Source: Odiellus spinosus (Eukaryota > Arthropoda > Arachnida > Opiliones > Phalangiidae). From it: a DNA stretch of 64,000 nt. The stretch spans positions 18,307,492 through 18,371,491 of the forward strand of contig OY987225.1 in assembly GCA_963920705.1 (NCBI GenBank). The letters run 5' to 3'. This document shows positions 23,094-32,779 of this stretch, one piece after another. The notes beneath the pieces were generated by a model. The model was not told the origin of the DNA. It did no database searches and saw only the letters and a list, made by a program, of their open reading frames with translations. Position 1 is the first letter of the stretch, and every line of letters begins with the position of its first letter. Made by a program: the position numbers and the translations under genes.

Positions 23094-25043
23094 TTATACT
23101 ATCGGGTCTGTCGAGGTAACCGAATCCATGGTGAAAGCCTTCCCTGACGATCTCAATAAAGGTAAAGTCAGATCCGGATCAGGTGTCGTGAAGCTCCCAT
23201 AGAAGAAATTACCGAACGCGGATGCTATAGCTGACGGGCAAGACAACGGCCCACCAAGAGTCTCAAACGAGGATGGCGGAGGTATCTGGGACTTGGAACG
23301 GACGAAGCTCCAAAAGCGTTTGGGTTGCGTAGCCAGAGTATCATGTAAACTCGAGACGAAGTGGTCATAAGCGGTACGAGTCTTCCGCCGTAAGGCATTA
23401 CTAAAGTTCTTATATTTCATCCAATCAGTATCTTTAGAGCTTTTTTTGGCCTTGTTGAAGAGAGCACCTTTGACATGGCTTCCGTGTACGAGGTCACCCG
23501 TAATCCAGGGCGAACGCTTTTTACCGCGAAAAGGGATAGAAGGAACGTTATCTTTTACACAGCCCCAAAAGATGTCTAGCCAAAGTTCCCAAGTCTTGTC
23601 AATGTTACCGTTATCGAAAGCAATATCCCACGGAGCGTACCGTAAGGTATCGAGAAAATCAGCTTGAGATATGTCTTTGTAATTAAGTATAGTACGTTGT
23701 ACTCGCTGAACGAAAGGGCGTGGTAGGTTGAGAACGCCAGCAACCGCAGAATGATCCAAACCTGGTAGGTTGTCTATAACTTCAACCTTAGACAAGAAAC
23801 ACTGGTCATTTATGAACACCAAGTCCAAAAAATTTGGCCCACGAGTAGGAGCGGTGACCATCTGTTGGAGCCCGAGACCAAAAACGGTGTCGCAAAAGAG
23901 TTGCTCCACAGCAGATTTCGGATTAGGGTTTGACCAGTCAATGTGCGCGTTAAAATCTCCCATCAATAGGAAAACGTCGTGAGGTGGAAGATTTTCGTGT
24001 AAATTTCCCAGAACGTCACTTAGTTGTAACATGTAATCAAGAGAGGATTTTGGTGGGCGATAGACACAACCAACCACGACGGTACGGTTTTTACAAGTAA
24101 ATTTCGAAAAAACAATTTCAACATGAACTCCGTCCTCGGTGGCCAGTAAGTCGTCAGGAATCTCAACCGGAAGAGGTTGGAGCGAATCATGTATGGCTAA
24201 AAGGACACCCCCTGCACGAGTCGGACGGTCGTTGCGAAACGTAACGTAGTCCGGCGGAAACAGTTCTGAGTCGAGAACCGAAGGGTCAAGCCATGTTTCC
24301 GTAAGTCCGAAAACGTCAAAATTGTCCGAGTTAAAAACACACAAGTCCATGATTCTATTTCGCACGCTACGAACATTGGAAAGAGCAAATGTCACACTTC
24401 TTGAGCGTTTCGCTGATCTTAGTGTTGTATGTGTAACATTCACAATAGTCTCATCTGGTAGCGAAGAATTGTTGAGAGCGAAAAAAGAATCGCTGAAAGC
24501 CGGCAAGGAGCACGTTGGCTCATTTGAAGCGCTATAACGGTGGTATTCATCTCTTTTCATGCTGAGGCATTTTGTATGAAACCACTTCTGGCATAAAGGG
24601 CCTTCGCAAAAAATTCCCATCTGGTTTGTCCTTACCGGTCTACCGCAATGTCCGCAAGGCCAAGTAACGTTAAGAGCAGGTCCAGGGTTAACTTCAACAT
24701 CCCCGCAGGAAGCAAGGCCATTAAAGCGTACGGCGATCAAAGTAGAGGAATCCAAATCCTTGTCAAAGACAACAGTGGAAGGTATTGGTCTAAAACGTCT
24801 GCGAGAGGAAAGGAGATCCACATATTGTGCCGGTGAGAATTCCGAATCGGGAGAGTAGTAGTTCGCGACGTTGCAATCATGTAAACCGGAACTAGGGAAC
24901 GCTATATCATCGATGATGGTAAAAGACGCGCAGATAAGAGCCAAAAACGAGAAAAGCCCAATAAATTGAAATGGAGAACTACGCCCAGTACTGGAATTTG
25001 GCGCCACTAAGCCCGCAACAAAGTTACCAGGCTGCATTTCCAA
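23094..25043 (-). CDS. LINE N-terminal ORF: hydrophobic leader, 2A-like motif, PHD finger, APE endonuclease
   Basis: A 649-codon open frame. Residues 25-45 are hydrophobic (signal or membrane-like). GDVEVNPGP at 114-122 (24678-24704) matches the 2A ribosome-skipping consensus D-V/I-E-x-N-P-G-P. A Cys/His PHD-type finger follows (WPCGHCGRPV... CQKWFHTKC, about 128-160). The APE-type endonuclease shows LTETWLD, MGDFNAHIDW and LPGLDHSAV. The frame ends at TDPIV and the RT resumes in another frame near 23085, so one indel separates the two. The start at 25043 is the first ATG; an earlier start is not excluded. Confidence 0.85.
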   Translation of the reverse strand: MEMQPGNFVAGLVAPNSSTGRSSPFQFIGLFSFLALICASFTIIDDIAFPSSGLHDCNVANYYSPDSEFSPAQYVDLLSSRRRFRPIPSTVVFDKDLDSSTLIAVRFNGLASCGDVEVNPGPALNVTWPCGHCGRPVRTNQMGIFCEGPLCQKWFHTKCLSMKRDEYHRYSASNEPTCSLPAFSDSFFALNNSSLPDETIVNVTHTTLRSAKRSRSVTFALSNVRSVRNRIMDLCVFNSDNFDVFGLTETWLDPSVLDSELFPPDYVTFRNDRPTRAGGVLLAIHDSLQPLPVEIPDDLLATEDGVHVEIVFSKFTCKNRTVVVGCVYRPPKSSLDYMLQLSDVLGNLHENLPPHDVFLLMGDFNAHIDWSNPNPKSAVEQLFCDTVFGLGLQQMVTAPTRGPNFLDLVFINDQCFLSKVEVIDNLPGLDHSAVAGVLNLPRPFVQRVQRTILNYKDISQADFLDTLRYAPWDIAFDNGNIDKTWELWLDIFWGCVKDNVPSIPFRGKKRSPWITGDLVHGSHVKGALFNKAKKSSKDTDWMKYKNFSNALRRKTRTAYDHFVSSLHDTLATQPKRFWSFVRSKSQIPPPSSFETLGGPLSCPSAIASAFGNFFYGSFTTPDPDLTLPLLRSSGKAFTMDSVTSTDPIV

Positions 25044-25374
25044 AAAACCAAACCACTCAGCTAAATTTAGATAAAATTATACAAGAAAATTAACGCTAAC
25101 CCTAAAATTTTGCAAAAATAAAAGCTAAGCCCAATAAGTAGTTTGAAATTGAACTTCAAAAATAGCGCGAGAAAAATTACATGCGACCACGCGCCATGAG
25201 ATTCTAAAATAATTTTGACACCCTCAAGTAATCTTGGTTCTTGGAGGATATTGCAAGTAATAATGGCAGATCTGAAGAGAGTGGACCAAATAACTGCAAG
25301 GTTGGGGAGGGTCCGGAGGGAAAGGCCTCTGATCAGTCAGATCATGAGACCTAGGAGGATGAAGGGGGACCTCT

Positions 25375-25458
25375 GGAGAAGCATAGCCTCCTCGATCACG
25401 CGCTTCGGCTGCGCTCGCGCGCAGCCGAAGCGCGTGATCGAGGAGGCTATGGGAGAAG
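25375..25458. mobile_element. 70-bp perfect palindrome with 7-bp target duplication
   Basis: 33-base arms (25382-25414 and 25419-25451) with a TCGC loop are perfectly complementary. The outer ends read CATAGCC...GGCTATG. GGAGAAG directly flanks both sides (25375-25381 and 25452-25458). The exact 7-bp repeat indicates a discrete insertion. Its first 17 bases, CATAGCCTCCTCGATCA, recur at about 32804. No coding potential. Confidence 0.85.
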
Positions 25459-26481
25459 AAAGCAAGCGTTGCATGAACGGCATACTGAAATGTGCGTGAC
25501 ATAACTATAGACTGCCACCTAACGGAAAACTTTAGAAACTATATTACTATTTTCGTACAGGTTTTTAAACTTTATGAAAAGTTAAATTCTTCTGGCAGCT
25601 AAAATCGCTACGACAATTATCGAAACAGCAATATACCCTCATTTTAATTTGAAATACTATATAGCAGACTAATTTTATTACATATTATATATTTTATTTT
25701 ATATTTCGAGCTTCTTACGCCTATCATATGATGGCGCTACCTACTATGTCCGTCGATTTTGGCTCGGCCGAGTCAGCCATAGATGAATCGCGCAGCTCGT
25801 GTTGGGTGAATACAATTTTCTGTTCCAGAGGCACGAGTATTATATTCCTAGATGTGACTACACAGATTGACTACTGGGATACTGGGAATTGTGCACGCAG
25901 CGGATGGCGATCGGGGAGGGAAATATGAAGGAGAAACTCGCAGCGGATCATCCGCAAAACTCCCTGGTGACAAGAGACCTGCGATTCATACAAGTTATCA
26001 CCTGGACTCTGCCACTGAGACACCAGGCTACGGTATTACTACTCCATGTCGCCCGTTTACTCGGGGTGGAAGTTGGAGCCTTAGACTTGAAGTTTGCAAT
26101 GCGACGATTAAAAAGTTCATTGAAAATCTATTAGTTTATTAGATGGATCATGGAAGACAAAAATACAACACAACTTATTTCTTCTTTCATCATCCATGGT
26201 TTGTCAGTAAGTATTTAAATGATAACTCTCAGGGCAAATCGAGTTTATTAAATAAGACTAAGAGGAAATGAATATAGACATATTCGTGCGTGTCTCTATG
26301 ATTTGGGTTTAAAATATCCATACTTTCCAAAATTACCACCAGGGGCTAAATAAATCCACGCGGAATTCTTGTGTCATGATGCGTTTAATTGAAATTAAGA
26401 GTTTCGTCAACTTTCGTGTCAATTTTCTCGGAAAGGTGTGAGAATAATTTGCGTTAAAATAATGAGTGAAACTTTCATTGT
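25459..26481. other. Intergenic, no recognised gene
   Basis: Short frames are present but none carries a recognisable domain or splice context. I saw no repeat with clear ends. Confidence 0.4.
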
Positions 26482-26539
26482 ATCTCATCAAGAATCCATT
26501 CAGGTTCCATATGGAACCTGAATGGATTCTTGATCTCAT
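26482..26539. mobile_element. 44-bp solo-TIR palindrome with 7-bp target duplication
   Basis: 26489-26532 is a perfect palindrome of 22+22 bases starting CAAGAATCCATTCAGG. The same end sequence terminates the ~300-bp elements at 49154, 51044 and 56247. ATCTCAT flanks it at 26482-26488 and 26533-26539. It therefore consists only of the two terminal repeats joined head to head. Confidence 0.9.
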
Positions 26540-26557
26540 CATGTTTTCTGTCATTAG

Positions 26558-26592
26558 TCGGAATTTTAATTCTAATAGAATTAAAATTCCGA
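26558..26592. repeat. 35-bp inverted repeat (15-bp arms)
   Basis: TCGGAATTTTAATTC, a 5-base loop TAATA, then the exact complement. No flanking direct repeat was found. It is 18 bp from the 26482-26539 insertion. Confidence 0.75.
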
Positions 26593-26770
26593 AAGAGATA
26601 TAATAATTACTAGGTTTACTATATAGGTTTAGATATAATAAATCTAAGGTTATGGTGATTTTAATGGGATTGGGAGAATGTAGGAATGAATCCAGCATTT
26701 GTTTAATAGCGTAAGAGAATTATATATACTATATGTTGATTGACACAAAACATTTCAAAAGCGCTTCACC

Positions 26771-26776
26771 TTTATT
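26771..26776 (-). terminator. Poly(A) signal for cuticle-like gene
   Basis: TTTATT on the plus strand is AATAAA on the minus strand, 73 bp beyond the stop at 26849-26851. Confidence 0.6.
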
Positions 26777-26848
26777 TTATGTTATTTACAAGATCTTTCT
26801 CGTTACAATTTAAAAACCGGTGATGAATCAGAATATCGCGGTATCTTT

Positions 26849-27250
26849 TTAAATAATAATTTGTCCACCAATGATTCCGGCGTGAGCGATAGGGATTCCA
26901 GCGGCGATTGGTACGGCGACACGATGGGCAATGTTGTTGATTTGAGCTTGAGCAGCGGCGACGCGTCCCAAGTAGGCGTCACGGTTTCCTTGAGCGATTC
27001 CAATAGCTCCGTTCAAGTCAGTGACTGTGATACCGTTGGGGCTGGCGACAGCTACTCGGTTGGCGACGTTAACGGCGGCGGCGTGAGCGGCGGAGACGCG
27101 TCCCAAATAGGCGTCGCGTTGGCCTTGAGCGATACCAATGGCACCAGTCAGGTCCGTTGAACCGATGGCAATCGGAGCCGCGGCCAAGCCGAGAGTAGTG
27201 ACTACTCCGGCGCTAGCGTAGGCGGCAAGACCGAGAAAGGTAATAACGAC
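26849..27250 (-). CDS. Secreted Ala-rich repeat protein, cuticle-like (last exon)
   Basis: The coding exon starts after a TTTACAG acceptor (exon begins at 27250) and opens in phase 0 with VVITFLGLAAYASAG, a typical signal-peptide core whose Met must lie in an unlocated upstream exon. The mature part has two tandem units containing TDLTGAIGIAQGQRDAYLGR and TDLNGAIGIAQGNRDAYLGR, each followed by an Ala/Asn-rich segment with N(V/I)A(N/H)RVAV. It ends in a Gly/Ile/Ala-rich stretch. About 133 residues are seen. Small size, a signal split by an early intron, and Ala/Val/Ile repeats resemble arthropod cuticle proteins, but I do not recognise a named Pfam cuticle family. GC content is clearly higher than the surroundings, supporting a functional gene. 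Confidence 0.75.
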   Translation of the reverse strand, partial: VVITFLGLAAYASAGVVTTLGLAAAPIAIGSTDLTGAIGIAQGQRDAYLGRVSAAHAAAVNVANRVAVASPNGITVTDLNGAIGIAQGNRDAYLGRVAAAQAQINNIAHRVAVPIAAGIPIAHAGIIGGQIII

Positions 27251-28667
27251 CTGTAAATAGGAAAAGAAACACTAGTTATTATATAACAAGAGAAAGCGCC
27301 AAACAATTCAGAAACAGTGGGTATCGAATTGAACCCGAAAAAACGAATAGGATTTTTGGATTCAGCAACTGTCTTGAACTAATCGGACAATAGATGCAAG
27401 CAACCTTACGATTTCTCTCTATTATATTTGCCTGAGCAACAACTTTGTTTTGAACCTCATCTTGCAACGCCCCATCCTTCATTATCTATCCTTGTTTTCA
27501 TCATTCATGAGTTTAGTAAAATAAAAAACCTGAATTCAACAAATGTGGACCAAAGGAAATTCAAATTTAGGTGAAATTTTGTTGAATTCGGGTTATTTCA
27601 CTAGGCGTGCTGGTTAAAATCTAAATTGTCATCGCGGGACACTGACTTTTTATGGACTTAACGAACTTGTTCAATTCCGGATATTCATGAACGCAAAGTA
27701 TCATTAGGTTGCAAGGCTTTGCACTAATTTATAATTGTGAGTCCAAGGTTATAATATTTTATTTCAAAAGGTGTGTTATAGTAAAACATCAACTAGACAA
27801 CTACCACACCCTGTACTTTTATATCGCGATGAAATGAACAAGGTCATTTAAAAGGTTTTATAAAAGGAGATAATTGCTCAAATTATTTTCGATTATCTGA
27901 AATAAAAATTATATTGGGCGTTTCATTGGCGAATATAATTAAATCAAGTGCTTTACGTAATGTAATAAGCCTATTTAAAGAAAGAAGAAAATTTCAAATT
28001 TGAAAGACCTTGGAAGATTAGCAGTTCTGGTTTGTACCGCTTCTGTCAAGATTTACAACAAATTATACGATTGGGAGTGAAAATAGCCACTTCATCATAA
28101 TTAGCTTAACTCACTAGTATCAAAAGGGGATAGAAAGTATCCCTTGGACCCTTTTTGCTAGTATAGCGGGGTATAATGTTCTTTAGAGTAAAAAATTTCG
28201 TATACAACTGGTTTTGCTTTTTTAAAGTTTTCGCTAAGACGGGCTGTGAAGCCCATTAATATTTTTACAAATATTAAGATCTAGAAAGCACAGAAGGTAC
28301 ACTGGGAATTCTTAAAAGGTCGCGGGGTGGCAGTGTTCAAACTCGAAATTGTATGAGTGGTTTGAAACCCCTTTGAAACGTTATTTAGTGGCGTCAATCA
28401 TTAGTGACATTATGACGACATTTATTCCGTAACTCGCCGTAATCTCAAATTATAACGGCAAAACCCCTTTAAAGGCCCTATCTGCTCTGAAACTGGCCCC
28501 TTTAAAATGCTCTTCCTTTACTCACGCAGCCTAGCTTTGACTGTTCAATTTATTTTGTACAACGTCGTCTGCTAAGCTAGAAAAGAAGGCGACTTTAAAG
28601 GGGATTTGAAAATCACAGATAGTCCCTTTAAGAAACCTATTAACCTTTAGGTTTATTATTTCATTAT
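27251..28667. other. Upstream region of cuticle-like gene
   Basis: This should contain the small first exon (Met plus a few codons) and the promoter. Several minus-strand ATGs exist but none has a convincing donor, so I do not assign it. Confidence 0.4.
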
Positions 28668-28937
28668 AGCGACGGTCACAGTAGCATTTCTTAATCGATT
28701 AGAAACGGTAAAATCAAATCGATATTCGAGTCGCCAGGAATCGTTTTAAGCGTCTTGTGTTCACACTTTATCTTTATAAGTAGATTTATTGTAGATTTAT
28801 CTATCGGTTGTTTAAACCAAATCAGTATGAAACTGGTTCCCGAAGCAGTTTCGAGAAATTGAATCAAATTGATTCGAGAAAAAAAACGGTTTAACGTTTA
28901 CAAGACTACGAATCCAAGGCGTAGTATAAACGCAGCT
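28668..28937. repeat. Family-X repeat (AGCTRCGGTCACACTAGC ends), copy 1
   Basis: The left end, AGCGACGGTCACAGTAGC, and the right end, matching CTAGTRTGAACGCAGCT, are imperfect inverted repeats. The interior contains AATCGATTTGAAACGGT-like and TTCGAGAAATCGAATCAAA-like segments shared with copies at 36361-36937, 37084-37335 and 57869-58174. It is probably a non-autonomous DNA transposon. Confidence 0.6.
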
Positions 28938-29524
28938 TTTATATAATTGTTCTACTGGCGTTCTGCTCTCTCGTGATTCGCCAGAGACTCGTTAATGACG
29001 AGAAATCTAATTCTCCATAAATCCATGTTAAACTTAATTCCCTAGTAAATTAAAAATATATTTCGAAATTTGTCATTGGTTTGTAAACTTAGAATTAAAA
29101 AGCCTGTTCAGTCTGGCGATAACGGAGTGATCTTTGATATAATCGACGGTAATGAATTTAGTTAAAAAACTATCCTACGCCATTGTCGATCAATTGAAAA
29201 CTTCTATCAAACTGACTAAACCCCATGTCGATCATTTGCAAGCCAATCAATACAATAATAAATAATGATTTTAAAAAACGTAATAATTTACCAAGGAGTT
29301 CATCTCGAGACTTGTTAGGCTTGCAGAGTTAGAATCTTTCAATGAGAATCAAATAGGATATGATGTCGATTATTTGAAACGGCGTCTTTTTATACCTTCC
29401 ATAGCCAAGACCTCCAAAAAATACATAAAATATGGGAAGACCCAGCCCTTCAACGGAATGTTGAAAAGACTTAGCCTTGATTACTCTAAGCCAAATCTTA
29501 TAAACATTTCATTTCATATATATT

Positions 29525-30130
29525 CCGTTTTTTTTTTTTTTTTTTTTTTTTTTTTCACCATTCATAAAAGAAACTAGAAGATTGAAGGGTGACCACAACA
29601 AAATCCCAAAATATTATATTGATTTAAAGTAAAATATAAGAAAATATAGGAGAATTACTCCTGAAATTAAAGGAAAATATAGGAAAATTACTTTTGAAAT
29701 TGTAGGAAAATATAGGAGAATTACTTTTGAAATTGTAGGAAAATATAGGAGAATTTCTTTTGATATAATTGTTGGAAAATATAGGAGAGTTGCTTTTCAT
29801 GAAATTATAGGAAAATATAGGAGAGTTGCTTGTCATGAAATTGTAGGAAAATATAGGAGAATTGCTCCCGACATTAAAGGAAAATATAGAAGAATTGCGC
29901 CTGAAATTAAAGGAAAATATATTAGAATTACTTCTGAAATTGTAGGATAATATAGTAGAATTACTCCTTAAATTAAAGGAAAATATAGAAGAATTATTTC
30001 TGAAATTAAAGGATAATATAGAAGAATTACTTCTGAAATTAAAGGAAAATATAGAAGAATTACTTCTGAAATTAAAGGAAAATATAGAAGAATTACTTCT
30101 GAAATTAAAGGAAAATATAGGTTTCTTAAA
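29525..30130. repeat. 33-bp minisatellite preceded by poly-T
   Basis: After a run of about 26 T near 29529-29555, the array from about 29630 to 30125 repeats GGAAAATATAGAAGAATTAC plus TTCTGAAATTAAA, about 33 bp, some 15 times with substitutions and a few longer units. Because the period is divisible by three, one minus-strand frame (29624-30148) stays open for 174 codons as an 11-residue repeat of the SFNFRSNSSIF type. I do not consider it a gene. The left flank AGGGTGACCACAA at 29588 also ends a repeat at about 54052, so the array may lie inside a hAT-like element. Confidence 0.85.
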
Positions 30131-30494
30131 AGAAGTTATGCTTTTCAAATCAATTTTGATTTAATATCTTCTATCGAGTGAAAACCGCGTTATTCCTCAT
30201 TCTATAACTAAACACAGTGAAGCTGACCCAATTTTAGAAAAAAAATATTCACTTCATTTTTGTAGTTATTGAACGACATCTCTAATAAATATTAACTTCA
30301 TTTTATTGTAGTTTTAAAACCTCAGCTATGGAAACGCGTAAATAGGAAAGAAATCATGAAAACATGGGAAAAATATTTGAAATTATAGAAACCCTGTAGA
30401 AACTTATAGGAACACAATAAAAATGTAGGAAATGTAGTTACCCTGAGGTATATTTTATGGAAATTATAAAAAAAAATATGAAAATAAATAGTCT
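30131..30494. other. Minisatellite flank
   Basis: Degenerate continuation of the ATAGGA-rich repeat and AT-rich sequence; no gene seen. Confidence 0.4.
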
Positions 30495-31066
30495 ATTTCA
30501 AACAGCGTTGCCAGACGTACTATAATTAAAGTACATTTCGATAATTTCAAGAAAAAATTCTGGGCGTACTATAATTTCAACGGCGTACTATATAGTACGC
30601 TTTTTGCGATAATTTGTGCATTTTTCCGATAATTGTGCGATAATTTTTAATTAGTAGATTTTATATCGAAAACTTTAATTTTAGTCAACTTTGTACTTCG
30701 TCACATGGCCCACTCTTAGTATTACTCCTCTCTTAGGGATACACAGCCTACTGCTTTTGTATTTCCATAGAGGCAAAGCGTGTGATAGGCTAGCCCGAGA
30801 GCTCCGAGTTGCCTTGGCAATAGGGATATAAGTTGTGTTTTAACTGCCGCTAGGTTCCCCGCGTGCCACTACCAGTGAAGTTTAGGCTGCTCAAGAGTTT
30901 GTTCATAACAAAATAACATTTTCGTGGGCGACGTCATATATATTTGCATTTGAATTCAAAATTCGCGCCAAAAATATAGCGTACTATAATTTTCTAGAAA
31001 AATCGATAATTATTGGAACCAGGTACTATAATTTTAGACTTTTGATCTGGCAACGCTGATTTCAAA
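30495..31066 (+). mobile_element. hAT MITE-2, copy 1 (556 bp) with 8-bp duplication
   Basis: The element 30503-31058 begins CAGCGTTGCCAGACGTAC and ends TCTGGCAACGCTG. ATTTCAAA occurs at 30495-30502 and 31059-31066, an exact 8-bp duplication. No ORF of interest. Repeated GTACTATAAT motifs lie near both ends. Confidence 0.95.
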
Positions 31067-31104
31067 TTAAGTTGGCATCCCTGCCAACTTAATTTGAAAT
31101 CAGC
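31055..31104. repeat. 50-bp inverted repeat at hAT insertion site
   Basis: GCTGATTTCAAATTAAGTTG and onward forms 23-base arms around TCCC. The left arm spans the hAT MITE-2 right end and its target duplication, so before insertion the target was a shorter palindrome with 19-base arms. Confidence 0.85.
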
Positions 31105-31884
31105 ACGCACAAACACATGTCCCGTTTATCTCTTGAATTCGTTTAACACCAAGTTTTTTGAAGGTGGAGGCTTTAGCCACCGAAAATCTAAATTAGCCAC
31201 CCCAAATTTTTTCAATAAACCAAAATTCAATTGCAATAATTAAATTACATAATTTGGACTATTAAGTTTAATAAGAAACTAGAATTTAAAGTAAATGAAC
31301 ACAAACAATAAGACAAATTGTGGTTATCTTGTTACTGTCGTACCCTAGTCTCACCCTATGCCCTACAGAACAAATCACTCAAGTTTAATGTATTTAGGCT
31401 TTTTTCTAACGAATGGTAACGATTGAGACTTCTGAGTTTTAAATGAAAACTTTTAGTGTATTTTTTATTTTTTTAGTTGTACACGCTAACCCATCCCATT
31501 CGGGCCTTTTAGAGGCAGCTATTACTCAGTGCTATGTGACCCTATAGTGTATTTGTAGTCTAGTAACCTTGCTATGTGACAACACAGGTAAGTACAAGAA
31601 ATTGTCTCGCAACGGGTGGAGATTGGAGTAGCATTCAGGGAGAATCACCCATTATGGTGATCTCTCGGGTAAAGAGACCTGTGGGTCCAACGGTACAACA
31701 GCAAAACTTTGCCTCCGAGACGCCCGATTTCTTTTTCGGTTGAGGTATGTATATCTATCGGCTGCTCACTAATGTTAGAACTACAATTCGTCTTTCACTG
31801 TCGAAAATACGAGAAGTTGAGTTTAAAAATATGGCTAAATTCTTGGTCCATAGATCAACCTCTTAGCAGACGATAAAAGCATCA
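31105..31884. other. Intergenic, nothing recognised
   Basis: No gene, RNA or bounded repeat seen. Confidence 0.4.
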
Positions 31885-32179
31885 GCGCCACCAAGGAGGA
31901 TTAGACATGGAGAAGAAATGTGGGGACGGCGCGGTTCCTACTGCGTCGGCCTAAACTCCCACTCTGGGAGAACGGGGGTAGAGACGTTTCGTGGTAAAAT
32001 GTTGTCGCGTGGGTAAAACGAATCCTTTATGAGACGCGCTAGCTCGCGACCACGTGACAACAGTTTACCTCGAGAATTTCCTATCCCCCCTTTCCACCCG
32101 AGTGGGAGGTTGGCTCTTCTCTCTCTAACTCAACGCAACCCCACATTTCCTCTCCTTGTCTAATCCTCCTTGGCGCCAC
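31885..32179 (+). mobile_element. CA...TG element, CAAGGAGG family, 7-bp duplication, copy 1
   Basis: The 281-bp body 31892-32172 starts CAAGGAGGATTAGACATGGA and ends with the inverse (GTCTAATCCTCCTTG). GCGCCAC flanks both sides (31885-31891, 32173-32179). Interior sub-terminal inverted repeats include CCCACTCTGGGAG and GTGACAACAGTTTACC. Non-coding. Confidence 0.88.
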
Positions 32180-32194
32180 CTAGACTTGTTTCTA

Positions 32195-32779
32195 TCGCGT
32201 ATCAGGCTGGGAAATAAGGATAATTTTTAAACTGGACTTGTGGCCAGTAGAGCCAAGAAGGATCAGATAAGGAGAGGAAAAGTGGGGCTGCGTTGAGTTA
32301 GAGAGAGAAGAGCCAACCTCCCACTCGGGATAGGAAATTTTCGAGGTAAACTGTTGTCACGCTGTCGCTAGCTAGCGCGTCTCATAAAGGATTCGTTTTA
32401 CCCACGTGACAACAATTTACCACGAAGCATCTCTACCCCCGTCTGTCCCCCGTTCTCCCAGAGTGGGAGTTTAGGCCGACGCAGTAGGAGCCGCGCCGTT
32501 CCCACTTTTCCTCTCCTTATCTGATCCTTCTTGGTAGAGCCCAAGCAGTTTAATTAAAAAACTGGACATTGGCCAGTTACAATTTTCACGAGCTTGACAA
32601 TCTGTCATTATGACGTAGGCCTATGACGTAGGCTAAGAAACAAAACTAAATTTTGGAATTAATTAACTGGCCTTGTGGCCAGTAGACCCCCAAGCATTTA
32701 ATTTTTAAACTGGCCCAGCTAATTTTTAAACTGGACTTTTGTCCAGTAAAACCGCCTTATTTCCCAGCCTGTCGCGTAT
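32195..32779 (+). mobile_element. hAT MITE-3 (569 bp including nested element)
   Basis: 32203-32771 starts CAGGCTGGGAAATAAGG and ends CCTTATTTCCCAGCCTG. TCGCGTAT flanks it at 32195-32202 and 32772-32779 exactly. Its ACTGGAC...GTCCAGT motifs resemble those of MITE-1, so the two families may use related transposases. It hosts the nested element at 32254-32533. Confidence 0.93.
32247..32540 (-). mobile_element. CA...TG element, CAAGAAGG variant, 7-bp duplication, copy 2
   Basis: The 280-bp body 32254-32533 is an inverted relative of 31892-32172, starting CAAGAAGGATCAGATAAGG. GTAGAGC lies at 32247-32253 and 32534-32540. It is inserted inside hAT MITE-3, so it is younger than that element. Confidence 0.9.

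Larger units (their letters stand above)
18725..25043 (-). mobile_element. CR1-like non-LTR retrotransposon (LINE), broken and nested
   Basis: The element reads on the minus strand from about 25043 to a (TAA)n 3' tail at 18725-18757. It encodes a PHD finger, an APE-type endonuclease and a reverse transcriptase. A frameshift near 23090, a frame disruption near 22505 and insertion of an IS630-type transposon (19079-21748) break it. Removing that transposon and one TA rejoins the reverse transcriptase C-terminal region in frame at 19076/21751. The microsatellite 3' end and domain order fit the CR1/L2 group. A second copy of its 3' tail lies at 55465-55545. Confidence 0.88.

Noticed and set aside
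25215-25499. 94-codon frames over the 70-bp palindrome
   Set aside because: Open on both strands because the palindrome is GC-rich; no domain.
29624-30148. 174-codon minus-strand frame as a gene
   Set aside because: It is the translation of a 33-bp minisatellite; no signal, domain or splice context.
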